Below are positions 34,742-42,616 of a stretch of DNA of 64,000 nt, in pieces (the stretch's first letter is position 1; each line of letters starts with the position of its first letter). The notes beneath the pieces are model-generated. The model was given only the letters and a program-made list of their open reading frames with translations. It was not told where the DNA came from and searched no databases. The DNA lies in NCBI GenBank assembly GCA_965203525.1, contig OZ241898.1:5084001-5148000 (forward strand), written 5' to 3'. Source of the stretch: WTFV01 sp965203525 (GTDB taxonomy: Bacteria > Acidobacteriota > Vicinamibacteria > Vicinamibacterales > UBA8438). Both the position numbers and the translations under genes were made by a program.

Positions 34742-35185
34742 ATGCCCGAGGAATCGATCGCCGCGCTCGAACAGCGCCGCGCCCACCTGTGCCGGCAGTT
34801 GGCCTCGATCGGCGAGATGCGTTCGGGGTCGCTGATGGCGCGTTGCCGGCGCTGCGGCAAGACCGGCTGCGGCTGCGCCCCGCCGGGGAAGGCACAGCGG
34901 GGTCCGGTGCTGTCGCTGACGCGCAAGGAGTCGGGGAAGACGGTGACCCGGATCATTCCGGCGCGGGCGGCGGAGCAAGCCTGGGCCGAGGCGGCCGAGT
35001 ATCGGCGGTTCCGGCGCCTGTCGCAGGAGTTGATCGAAGCCAGCGACGCGCTGAGCGAGGCCCGGCTGCGGGCCGGGAGCGGGAGCGGGCGGGACCCCGC
35101 GGCGGCGGCAGCCGGCGCGGGAAAAAAGGGGGCTGCGAGAAGACGCTCGCGGGCGAAATCGACGCCGAAATCGATGCCCTGGTAA
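34742..35185 (+). CDS. IS ORF1, DUF6788-type accessory protein
   Basis: 147 residues. The conserved core is GSLMARCRRCGKTGCGCAPPGK (a Cys-rich zinc-like motif) followed by QRGPVLSLTRKESGKTVTRII and EAAEYRRFRRLSQELIEAS, typical of DUF6788 proteins encoded upstream of ISKra4 transposases. The Ala/Gly-rich C-terminal region crosses the slippery heptamer at 35122-35128, where a -1 shift would continue into the transposase. Confidence 0.85.
   Translation: MPEESIAALEQRRAHLCRQLASIGEMRSGSLMARCRRCGKTGCGCAPPGKAQRGPVLSLTRKESGKTVTRIIPARAAEQAWAEAAEYRRFRRLSQELIEASDALSEARLRAGSGSGRDPAAAAAGAGKKGAARRRSRAKSTPKSMPW
35122..35128 (+). other. programmed -1 ribosomal frameshift heptamer A AAA AAG
   Basis: In the ORF1 frame the codons read GGA AAA AAG, giving the efficient heptamer A-AAA-AAG. 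The transposase frame is exactly -1 relative to ORF1 and is open from before this point. A GC-rich tract capable of pairing (GGGGGCTGCGAG ... CTCGCGGGC) lies directly downstream. This would yield an ORF1-transposase fusion, as in other IS elements that use A6G sites. Confidence 0.78.
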
Positions 35186-36467
35186 GGTCGAAGACGGCCG
35201 GCGGCCCGGATTTCGAGGCCTTCGAGCAAGCCGTCCGCCGCCGGGCGCTCGACACGGCCGCGCGGTCGGTCGAGCGCCGGCTGAACGCGGACTGCGCCGA
35301 CCACCAGGATTCGACCGTGCGGTGCGCCTGCGGACGAAAGGCGCGCTACGCCGGCCGCCGTCCGAAGACGTTTCTGAGCGTGTTGGGGCCGTTGCGGCTG
35401 GAACGCGCCTGCTACCACTGCGACGCCTGCCGCACGGGCATCTGTCCGCGCGACCGGGCGTTGGGTCTGGAAGGCACTTCGTTGTCGCCCGCCACCACGC
35501 GGATGGTGGGGGCGGCGGCGGCCGAGGTCAGCTTCGACAAGGCGGGCGAACTGGTGGGGGCGTGCGCCGGGGTGCGGGTCGAGACCAAACAGGTCGAGCG
35601 CACGGCCGAGGCCCTGGGACGCCAGGTCGCCGCCGACGAACGCACCGTGACCGAGCCGGCGCCCGCCCCCGCGCCGACGATGTACCTGGGGCTGGACGGC
35701 ACCGGCGTGCCGGTGCGCCCCTCCGAGGTCGAGGGCCGCCCCGGAAGCAGCCGGACGGCTCGGCCAGGACCCGCGAGGTCAAGCTGGTCACCGTCTGGAC
35801 GGCCGAATCGCGCGACAAACGGGGCCGGCCCGTGCGCGACCCCGGATCGGTCAGCTACAACGCCGCCGTCGAGAGCGCGGCCGGCCGCGACACCGACCCG
35901 CGGCCGGCCCCGTTCGCGCAACGGGTGTATCGCGAGGCGCAACGGCGCGGCTTCGACGCCGCCGAACGCCGCGTCGTCCTCGGCGACGGCGCCCCCTGGA
36001 TCTGGAATCTGGCCGGCGAGCAGTTTCCAGGCGCCACCGAAATCGTCGACGTCTACCATGCCAGGCAGCATCTGTCCGACGTGGCCAAGACCCTCTACGG
36101 CCCCGGCACCGACCGCGCCGACGCCTGGGCCAGGCAGCGGAAGGACGAGTTGGACGCCGGACGGCTGCGCGCGATCGTGGCCGAACTGCGGTCCCACACC
36201 GAGACCACCGACGCCGCGCGCCGGTGCCTCGACTACGTGGTGCGCAACCGCCGCCGGATGCGCTATCCGCGGTTCCGCGCCCAAGGCCTGTGCGTCTCTT
36301 CGGGCGTGGTCGAGGCCGGCTGCAAGCGGGTCGTCGGCGCACGGTTGAAGCGCGCCGGCATGCGCTGGACCGTCGCCGGCGCCAACGCCATCATCGCACT
36401 GCGCTGCTGCCAGCTCAGTGGCCGCTTCGAGGACTTCTGGGAGCGACGAGCCGCCAGAGCCGCCTGA
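35129..36467 (+). pseudogene. ISKra4-family transposase, frameshifted
   Basis: Transposase entered by -1 frameshift from ORF1. It includes a zinc-ribbon-like section (CACGRKARYAGRRPKT, CYHCDACRTGICPRD) and the catalytic DDE-type start PTMYLGLDGTGVPVRP. At about 35745 one base appears lost: the frame reads GRPGSSRTAR, while the next frame gives the expected GRPGKQPDGSARTREVKLVTVW. Downstream parts are intact (VLGDGAPWIWNLAGEQFPGA, VDVYHARQHL, SSGVVEAGCKRVVGARLKRAGMRW in segments). No slippery site lies at the break, so it is most likely a deletion of one A. Confidence 0.82.
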
Positions 36468-36629
36468 CGGTCCTCACAAATCTGACGTGCACCCGCGCCG
36501 GCCGGGGAGCGACGACCCGGCAGGCGGCCGGGATGGGTGACCGCGAGAACCCGCCCGCGCGGGCCGGGGAGCGAACCGGCGGGAGCGCGGTTCGTGCGCC
36601 GGGAACCGGGCGCGTCTCCGGCGGCCGCG

Positions 36630-37358
36630 TCAGCCGGCCGCGGCTTCCGTCTCGCCGGTCGCCTCGCGGATGGCGCGCCGCGCGGTGCGGGTGACGAGGG
36701 CCGCCACCGCGATCGTGGCGGCCAGACCGGCCGCGACCAGGGCGTAGTACGCGGGTCCCCGTTCGGGACCGCCGCTTCCGGCGAGACGCACGACGTCGCC
36801 GGCCACGAAGCCGGAGTAGGTGTAGAGGAGCGAGCCGGGCAGCATGCCGATCGAGGCGAGCACGTAGTCGGTGAAGCGGACGTTCGTCAGGCCCAGGCCG
36901 TAGTTCAGCATGTTGAACGGGAACACCGGCGACAGGCGGAGCAGGACGACGATCTTGAACCCCTCGCGGCCGACGGCGCGATCGATCGCGCCGAACCGCG
37001 GATTGCCGGCCAGCCGTTGCGCGATCGCCTCGCGGGCGACGGAGCGGGCCAGCAGGAACGCGAGCGACGCGCCGGCCGTGGCGCCGATCATCACGTAGAC
37101 CAACCCCGGCCCGAGTCCGAAGACGGCGCCCGCGGCCAGCGTCAGCACCGCCCCCGGGATGAACGCCACCGTCGCGGCCACGTAGCCGAGGATGAAGGCG
37201 GCCGGCCCCAGCGCCCCGAGACCCGCGACCCACTCGACGAAGCGGTCGAGAAAGACGCCGAACTGCCGGCCGAGCGCGACCAGGGCGACGATGGCGACGA
37301 TCCCCGCCAGAACGCGGGCGACCGGAAGACGTTTCGGATCCGGGCTCTCCGTGGGCAT
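36630..37358 (-). CDS. TVP38/TMEM64 (DedA-like VTT) family membrane protein
   Basis: 242 residues. After a short polar N-terminus come membrane segments VARVLAGIVAIVALVALG, LGPAAFILGYVAATVAFIPG and others. The VTT hallmarks are present: the re-entrant FIPGAVLTLAAGAVFGLGPG, ATAGASLAFLLARSVARE, and VVLLRLSPVFPFNMLNYGLGLT. Family members are phospholipid scramblase-like or transporter-like inner-membrane proteins. The ATG at 37358 was chosen as the first before the hydrophobic part. Its upstream side contains three GC-rich repeat copies. Confidence 0.92.
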   Translation of the reverse strand: MPTESPDPKRLPVARVLAGIVAIVALVALGRQFGVFLDRFVEWVAGLGALGPAAFILGYVAATVAFIPGAVLTLAAGAVFGLGPGLVYVMIGATAGASLAFLLARSVAREAIAQRLAGNPRFGAIDRAVGREGFKIVVLLRLSPVFPFNMLNYGLGLTNVRFTDYVLASIGMLPGSLLYTYSGFVAGDVVRLAGSGGPERGPAYYALVAAGLAATIAVAALVTRTARRAIREATGETEAAAG

Positions 37359-37385
37359 CGGCGCGGGATCGTACCATCCGCCGCC

Positions 37386-37571
37386 GCCGCGCGGAAACGC
37401 CGCGCCGCCCGGGTGGCGTCGCTGCGACACCACCGCCGACCGCGTCCCGGGACCGCACTCCATGACCCTGTCTGCCGCACGGAAACGCCGCGCCGCCCGG
37501 GGCGGCGTGGACCGCGGGCGAACCGCTCAAACGCCGCCGACCTGTCTGCCGCACGGAAACGCCGCGCCGCC
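37386..37571. repeat. three copies of a GC-rich 27-31 bp unit, spacing about 88 and 74 bp
   Basis: The unit TGCCGCACGGAAACGCCGCG plus CCGCC occurs near 37467-37500 and 37541-37571. A diverged copy (CCGCGCGGAAACGCCGCGCC) is at about 37386-37412. They lie just upstream of the TVP38 gene on the minus strand. No coding frame is shared among the copies. Confidence 0.75.
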
Positions 37572-37608
37572 GCTCCCGCCGGCCGGTTGACGCCGGCCGG
37601 TCATGAAC

Positions 37609-37643
37609 CCTGAAAATCGAAAGGGAGACTTTCAATTTTCAGG
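37609..37643. repeat. AT-rich hairpin with 15-bp arms
   Basis: CCTGAAAATCGAAAG and CTTTCAATTTTCAGG form a stem with one mismatch around a 5-nt loop (GGAGA). It is strikingly AT-rich for this GC-rich region and lies between two divergently transcribed genes, so a plain terminator role is not expected. It could be a mobile-repeat remnant or a regulatory fold. Confidence 0.7.
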
Positions 37644-37728
37644 TCTGATGGTGGAACGGCCCGCGGCGTCGGGCGGCCTCGCGCCCGCCGCCGCGCGGGG
37701 CGGCGGCGGGCCCCGCTATACTCGCCGG

Positions 37729-37815
37729 GTGACCCGCATCTACGTCGCGGTCGTCGTCGTGGAGGCGGCGGTGCTCGTGGCGCTGTGGCTCCTCTCCCGG
37801 CACTTCGCCGCGTGA
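37729..37815 (+). CDS. small single-span membrane peptide upstream of symporter
   Basis: A 28-codon frame starting at GTG: TRIYVAVVVVEAAVLVALWL then LSRHFAA. It is one hydrophobic helix with positive residues at both ends and stops 22 nt before the symporter start. A TATACT box lies at about 37717-37722, just before it, a possible -10. Small companion peptides precede several sodium:solute symporters, but this one is not proven; it could also be an untranslated leader. Confidence 0.45.
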   Translation: MTRIYVAVVVVEAAVLVALWLLSRHFAA

Positions 37816-37837
37816 GCGCCGCTTCCGGGACCGTCGG

Positions 37838-39523
37838 ATGCACCCCATCGACTGGACGATCATCGCCGCCTACCTCGCCTGGGTCCTCTACGACGGCGTG
37901 AAGCGCGCGCGGGGGACCGGCGCCGTCGACGGCTACTTCCTGGCGTCGCGTTCGCTGCCGTGGTGGGCGGTCGGCCTGTCGGTGATGGCGACCCAGATGA
38001 GCGCCATCACGCTGGTCGGCACCACCGGGCAGGGCTACGACGACGGCATCCGCTTCGTGCAGTTCTACTTCGGGCTGCCGCTGGCGATGATCATCCTGTC
38101 GGTCACGCTGGTCCCCTTCTTCCACCGGGCGCGGGTGTTCACCGCCTACGAGTACCTGGAACGGCGCTTCGACGCCCGCACGCGCGCGCTGACGAGCCTG
38201 CTGTTCCTCGTCTCGCGCGGCCTCGGCGCGGGGGTGATCATCGCGGCGCCGGCCGTCATCCTCTCCATCGTGCTCGGCTGGAGCCTGCCGCTCACCATCC
38301 TGGCGATCGGGATTCCGACGACGGTCTACACGATGCTGGGCGGCGTGCAGGCGGTGACCTGGGCCGACGTCAAGCAGATGGTGGTGATCATGGTCGGGGT
38401 GACCGCCGCGGTGACCGCCCTGATCGCCGGCCTGCCGGCCGGCGTCGGCCTCGAGCCGGTGCTCCACGTCGCGGGCGCCACCGGCCGGCTGCAGGCGATC
38501 GACTTCACCTTCGACCCGCGCGAGACCTATACCTTCTGGTCCGGCCTGATCGGCGGGCTGTTCCTGATGCTCGGCTACTTCGGCTGCGACCAGAGCCAGG
38601 TCCAGCGCTACCTGACCGCGAAGTCGGTCGACGCCGGGCGGCAGTCGCTGCTGATGAGCGCGTTCGCGAAGATCCCGCTGCAGGTGCTCATCCTCGGGAT
38701 GGGCGTGCTCGTCTTCTGCTTCTACCTGTTCACCGAGCCGCCGATGCTCTTCAACCCGACGCACGCGGCGGCGGTGGAGGCGAGCGGGCGGGCGGACGAG
38801 TACCGGGCGCTCGACGACGAGTTCCGGGCCGCCCACGCCGGCCGGCGCGCCGCGGCGGCGGCGGCGGCGGGGGCGCGGCAGGCGGGCGACGCCGCGGGGG
38901 CGCGGCAGGCCACGGCGGCGTTCGTCGAGAGCGACCGGCGGGTGGGCGGCGTCCGGGAACGCGCGCGGACGCTGGTGCGCGAGGTGACCGGCGACGCCGC
39001 CTACAGCGACGTCAACTACGTCTTCCCGACGTTCATCACGACGCAGCTTCCGGTCGGGCTGGTCGGGCTGCTGATCGCGGCGATCTTCGCGGCGGCGATG
39101 TCGAGCATCGCGGCGGAGCTCAACGCCCTGTCGGCGGCCAGCACCATCGACTTCTACCGCCGCCACTTCCGTCCCGGCGCCTCCGAGGCGCACTACCTGC
39201 GGGTGTCGAAGGCGGCGACCGGCTTCTGGGGCCTCTTCGCCGCGGTGACCGCGCTGTACGCCGCCAACCTCGGCTCGCTGATCGAGGTGGTCAACCGCTT
39301 CGGATCCTTCTTCTACGGCTCGCTGCTCGGCGTCTTCGTCCTCGCCGTCGGCATGCGCCGCTCGACCGCCGGCGGCGCGTTCTGGGGCCTGATCGGCGGC
39401 ATGGCGTCGGTGGCCGCGGTGGCGACGTTCACCGACGTCTCGTTCATGTGGCACAACCTGGTCGGCGTCGCGGCGGTCTGCCTCGTCGGCGGGCTGAGCG
39501 CCCTCGGCCGGCGCGCGGCGTAG
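37838..39523 (+). CDS. sodium:solute symporter (SSS family)
   Basis: 561 residues, about 13 membrane helices. The SSS signature is clear: FLASRSLPWWAVGLSVMATQMSAIT, then GYDDGIRFVQFYFGLPLAM, and GQVTWADVKQM-type segment GGVQAVTWADVKQM. Further along are CDQSQVQRYLTAKS and AAIFAAAMSSIAAELNALSA (Na+ site). A long soluble, Ala-rich loop (about residues 300-390) between helices is an insertion compared with short family members. The substrate (sugar, amino acid or organic acid) cannot be told from sequence. It stands alone apart from the small upstream peptide. Confidence 0.93.
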   Translation: MHPIDWTIIAAYLAWVLYDGVKRARGTGAVDGYFLASRSLPWWAVGLSVMATQMSAITLVGTTGQGYDDGIRFVQFYFGLPLAMIILSVTLVPFFHRARVFTAYEYLERRFDARTRALTSLLFLVSRGLGAGVIIAAPAVILSIVLGWSLPLTILAIGIPTTVYTMLGGVQAVTWADVKQMVVIMVGVTAAVTALIAGLPAGVGLEPVLHVAGATGRLQAIDFTFDPRETYTFWSGLIGGLFLMLGYFGCDQSQVQRYLTAKSVDAGRQSLLMSAFAKIPLQVLILGMGVLVFCFYLFTEPPMLFNPTHAAAVEASGRADEYRALDDEFRAAHAGRRAAAAAAAGARQAGDAAGARQATAAFVESDRRVGGVRERARTLVREVTGDAAYSDVNYVFPTFITTQLPVGLVGLLIAAIFAAAMSSIAAELNALSAASTIDFYRRHFRPGASEAHYLRVSKAATGFWGLFAAVTALYAANLGSLIEVVNRFGSFFYGSLLGVFVLAVGMRRSTAGGAFWGLIGGMASVAAVATFTDVSFMWHNLVGVAAVCLVGGLSALGRRAA

Positions 39524-39649
39524 CGCCGCCGGCCGGGGAGGTTCCGGCTCGTCCGGGGCCGGGGGAGAGACGGAGGCTTCTTGCGGCGCCGGATCGCGTG
39601 CTGTACCTTGGTGGGAGCGGCAGGCCCGAGCCGGCGTGACCGGCCGGAA

Positions 39650-39826
39650 GCCTTCGCAGCTCGTGGCGAAACCCCGCGTCGCACCGAGACGGGCGCGGGG
39701 CGCCCGGCTGACAAGGCGTGAGGAGGGAGCATATCGGCCCTATGCGACCGACGAACCACGCAGTCAGCCGGGATGCGGTGCCCGTCGAATGCAGCGGGGA
39801 TTTCGCCACGGGCTGCCAGGCAAGGC
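39650..39826. repeat. 177-bp fold-back element with about 80-bp imperfect inverted arms
   Basis: The left arm (39650-39733) and the reverse complement of the right arm (39741-39826) share GCCTT, GCAGC(T/C)CGTGGCGAAA, CCCCGC, ACGGGC and CCCGGCTGAC in order. They meet at a central GCATA/TATGC with a 7-nt loop. The exact centre of symmetry is near 39738. No coding potential is convincing. It could be a MITE-like fold-back or a structured RNA. The flanks 39524-39649 and 39827-39952 hold nothing I recognise. Confidence 0.75.
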
Positions 39827-39952
39827 GCGCACGCCCCGACACCGCGCGCGGCGGCACTGTCCGGCTCCGGCGCGGATCGACCCGCGCGAGATCGCCTTCC
39901 GGTGGCCGCGAAGATCACGGTGGGGGAGTTGCCCTCGGGCGGTCCGGCGCCG

Positions 39953-40068
39953 CTAGTGTCCCGTAATCGTGATTCGCGGAATATTCGAGATGGGCGTCGT
40001 TTCCCCAACGTTCATGGGGTATTTTCTGCTGTCCTTGGCTTTCGCGAACCTCACGGCCGGGACACTAG
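39953..40068. mobile_element. 116-bp MITE-like element, IS5-type ends
   Basis: Ends read CTAG-TGTCCCG and CGGGACA-CTAG: a 4-bp CTAG target duplication with inverted ends TGTCCCG that extend imperfectly inward (TTCGCGGAA versus TTCGCGAAA). CTAG (YTAR) is the classic target of the IS5 group. The interior is AT-richer than the surroundings. It carries no transposase and lies immediately upstream of, and in frame with, the glycosyltransferase. Confidence 0.7.
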
Positions 40069-41393
40069 CTGAACGACGAGGCGGAGCTGGCCGGGGTGCC
40101 GGGACGTTGCCCTTGGACGATCCGGCGCCGCCGGCGCCGGCAGCCTTCCGCGCGCGCTGGCGGCGGATCGCGGCGAGCGCCCGCGCGGCGGGCCGCTGGC
40201 TGCGGCGGTTGTGCGCCGGGGCCGGCCCGCCGCCGGACGGCCGGCTGACCGTCGCGGTCGACGCTGCCGCGTTCTGGGAGTCGCTGACCGGGGTCGGCTG
40301 GTACCTCTTCGAGCTCCTGCGGCATCTGGCCGACGAGGAAGGGCTGCGCCTGCGGCTCTACGGCCCGACGCTGTTTCCCGATCCGGACGCCCCGGGTCCG
40401 GTGGTGGAACCGCCCGCCGGTCCGGCCATCGAGCGGGTCACGGGGCCTGCGCCGCCCGGCGCGTGGGGCCGGCGGCGGGTGGTGCTGCGCGCGCTGCGCG
40501 GGATCGAGCCGCTGGTCTTCGCCCTCCACCGCAACGCGGTCCTCTTCGCGCCCAACTTCATCCTGCCGCGGGCGTTCCGGCTGGCCCGCGGGGCGACGGT
40601 GGCGACGGTCCACGACCTGGCGTTCCGCCGGCTGCCGTGGACGGTGCGCGACGAGACGCGGGCCGCGCTCGAGGCGCAGTTCCAGCGCACCCTGGCCCGC
40701 GCCGCCGCCGTGATCACCGTGTCGCGCGCGGTCCGCGGCGAGCTGCTGGCGGGCGAGCCGATCGGGGCGGCGCGGGTCACCGCGATCCACCACGGTCCGG
40801 GGCATCTGTCGGGGCGAACGGGCGGTGCGCCGCCCGCCGGGACCCCGGCGCGCTACGTGCTCCACGTCGGCACCGTCGAGCCGCGCAAGAACGTCGGGCT
40901 GCTGCTGGCGGTGTGGGAGGCGTGGGCGGCGGAAGACCCGGCGGCGCCGGCGCTGCTGCTGTGCGGCCGGCGGGGCTGGAAGAGCGGCGCGCTGCACGCG
41001 GCGTTCGGCCGCGCCGCGGCGGCCGGCTGGCTGCGCCGTCCCGGCTACGTCGACGACGACGCGCTGGCGGCGCTCTACCGCGGGGCGCTGGCCGTCGTCT
41101 GCCCGTCCCGCTACGAGGGCTTCGGACTGCCGCTGGTCGAGGCGCTGGCGGCCGGCACGCCGGTCGTGGCGAGCGACATCCCGGTGTTCCGGGAGGTGGC
41201 CGGCGCCGCCGCCCTCTTCGCGCCGGCGGACGATCCGGCCGCGTGGAAGCGGACGCTGGCCGAGCTGGCGCGCGACGAGAACCTGCGCGGACGCCTCTCG
41301 CGGCTGGGACGGGAGCGGGCCGGCGCGTTCGACTGGACGGCGGCGGCGGCGCGGACCCGCGGCGTGCTGGAGCGGGCGGCGCGGGACGCATGA
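40014..41393 (+). CDS. family 4 glycosyltransferase, 5' end inside MITE
   Basis: GT-B glycosyltransferase. The N-terminal Rossmann part shows VDAAAFWESLTGVGWYLFELLRHL and TVATVHDLAFRRLPWTVRDE, and the middle has AAVITVSRAVRGELL. The donor-binding half has YVLHVGTVEPRKNVGLLL, then AVVCPSRYEGFGLPLVEALAAGTPVVASDIPVFREVAG with the E-x7-E motif. The start is uncertain: ATGs at 39990 and 40014 lie within the MITE, and a TTG at 40107 lies after it. None has a good ribosome site. The MITE probably replaced the native start region. It transfers a sugar from a nucleotide donor; the acceptor is unknown and no glycan cluster is nearby. Confidence 0.85.
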   Translation: MGYFLLSLAFANLTAGTLAERRGGAGRGAGTLPLDDPAPPAPAAFRARWRRIAASARAAGRWLRRLCAGAGPPPDGRLTVAVDAAAFWESLTGVGWYLFELLRHLADEEGLRLRLYGPTLFPDPDAPGPVVEPPAGPAIERVTGPAPPGAWGRRRVVLRALRGIEPLVFALHRNAVLFAPNFILPRAFRLARGATVATVHDLAFRRLPWTVRDETRAALEAQFQRTLARAAAVITVSRAVRGELLAGEPIGAARVTAIHHGPGHLSGRTGGAPPAGTPARYVLHVGTVEPRKNVGLLLAVWEAWAAEDPAAPALLLCGRRGWKSGALHAAFGRAAAAGWLRRPGYVDDDALAALYRGALAVVCPSRYEGFGLPLVEALAAGTPVVASDIPVFREVAGAAALFAPADDPAAWKRTLAELARDENLRGRLSRLGRERAGAFDWTAAAARTRGVLERAARDA

Positions 41394-41460
41394 GCGGGAC
41401 CGGGGCCGGTCGGCGACCCGGTGCCCCGAACGTTGCCGGGCCTGTAGTATTGGCGGCGAT

Positions 41461-41566
41461 GGCGGCTCGATCCGCGGGGCGGCAGTCGGGAAGATGGATC
41501 GTCGGAAGAGGCGGACTGCGGTCGCGGCGGCCGCCGCGGGACGGCTCGCCGGCGGCTCGATCCGCG
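41461..41566. repeat. 16-bp direct repeat pair upstream of FkbM gene, 90-bp period
   Basis: GGCGGCTCGATCCGCG occurs at 41461-41476 and 41551-41566. Weak similarity continues after each copy (CGGGAAGATGGATCG versus CGGGAGGACGGGATCG). The second copy ends 27 nt before the GTG start of the methyltransferase. Confidence 0.65.
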
Positions 41567-41592
41567 TCGCGGCGGGCGGGAGGACGGGATCG

Positions 41593-42465
41593 GTGACGAG
41601 GCGGGCGCTGGTCGTCGCGGCCGTCGCGGCGCTGCTCGCCGCCTGCGGGGGCGGCGGTCCTCCCGCGGACTACGCGCCGCTGCCGGTCGTGGCGGTGGCG
41701 CCGGCGCTGCTGGACGACGCGGAGCGGACCCGGCGCTACCTCAACGCGTTCCCGAGCGGGTCGTACGAGCAGCACGACGTACCGGGCGTCGGGCGCTTCT
41801 TCATCGACGACCCCGCGGACATGATCAAGCAGGTCATCGTGGCCGGCTACGCGTGGGAACGGCATCAGGTCGAGCTCTTCGAGGAGCACGTCGAGCCGGG
41901 CTCGGTGGTGGTCGAGGTCGGAGCGCACGTGGGCAGCCACACCGTGTCGCTGGCGCGCCTCGCCGGTCCCTGGGGCCGCGTCTACGCCTTCGAGCCGCAA
42001 CGCAAGCTCCACCGCGAGCTGTACCACAACCTTGCGCTCAACGGTCTCACCAACGTCGTGCCGCTACGCTACGCGATCGGCGCGGGGGAGACGCGCGTCA
42101 TCGAGATGAACCCCGCCACGCCCGGCAACGAAGGGGGCACGGGGGTGGGCGCCGGGGGCGACCGGGCGGAACTGCGCAGCCTGGACAGCTTCGGGTTCGA
42201 GCGGGTGTCGCTGCTCAAGATCGACGTGGAGCACTACGAGGACGAGGTGCTCGCGGGCGCCGTGGAGACCATCCGCCGCAACCGGCCGGTGATTCTGATC
42301 GAGATCGTGGGCGGCGCGGACTACGAGACCGCGCCGCCCGAGGTGCGGGAGCGGATCCACGACACGTGGGGCCGCCTGGAGGCGCACGGCTACACCGTGA
42401 AGCCGGTGTTCAAGCACGACTACGTCGCCCTGCCGAAGGGCGAACAGGAAGGAGGCCGCCCATGA
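41593..42465 (+). CDS. FkbM-family methyltransferase with lipoprotein signal
   Basis: 290 residues from GTG 41593. The first 20 residues (TRRALVVAAVAALLAAC then GGGG) look like a lipoprotein signal. The FkbM domain follows: SVVVEVGAHVGSHTVSLARL (SAM motif I), RVYAFEPQRKLHRELYHNLA, NVVPLRYAIG, then LLKIDVEHYEDEVLAGAVETI and RPVILIEIVG. Residues for SAM binding are present. An ATG at 41494 in the same frame would give a longer basic leader and hide the signal. Export of a SAM-dependent enzyme would be odd, so either the signal is a false reading or the domain has another role. The stop overlaps the next start (ATGA). Confidence 0.82.
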   Translation: MTRRALVVAAVAALLAACGGGGPPADYAPLPVVAVAPALLDDAERTRRYLNAFPSGSYEQHDVPGVGRFFIDDPADMIKQVIVAGYAWERHQVELFEEHVEPGSVVVEVGAHVGSHTVSLARLAGPWGRVYAFEPQRKLHRELYHNLALNGLTNVVPLRYAIGAGETRVIEMNPATPGNEGGTGVGAGGDRAELRSLDSFGFERVSLLKIDVEHYEDEVLAGAVETIRRNRPVILIEIVGGADYETAPPEVRERIHDTWGRLEAHGYTVKPVFKHDYVALPKGEQEGGRP

Positions 42466-42616
42466 GACCGAAACGTGAAACCGCTGCGCAGGCACGGCCG
42501 CGCCGCCCCGCCGGAGGGCGAACGGCAAGGACGTCGCCGCCCCGTCGGTGCCGAGCGGCGCGATCGCCCGGCTCACCGGCTGCCGGAGGGCGAACGGCAA
42601 GGCCGTCGCCGCCCCG
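42431..42616. repeat. three copies of a gene-junction segment, spacing about 80 and 71 bp
   Basis: A unit resembling TGCCGGAGGGCGAACGGCAA followed by GG..GTCGCCGCCC occurs at about 42431-42461 (the end of the methyltransferase gene with the next gene's ribosome site), 42510-42543 and 42581-42616. The two later copies lie inside the following gene's N-terminus and create the twin peptide GGRTAR(T/P)SPPR. Confidence 0.85.

Larger units (their letters stand above)
34639..36494 (+). mobile_element. complete ISKra4-like insertion sequence (1856 bp)
   Basis: Bounded by perfect 23-bp terminal inverted repeats (GGGTGCACGTCAGATTTGTG then AGG at 34639-34661, and its complement at 36472-36494). It is flanked by a 9-bp direct target duplication GCGCCGGCC (34630-34638 and 36495-36503). 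It carries a DUF6788-type ORF joined by a slippery A6G to an ISKra4-family transposase. The transposase has a second, apparently inactivating frameshift. It sits between the cox operon and the TVP38 gene and damages no gene. Confidence 0.93.

Noticed and set aside
35741..35755. Second programmed frameshift in the transposase
   Set aside because: GGAAGCAG is not a slippery sequence; loss of one A is the simpler explanation.
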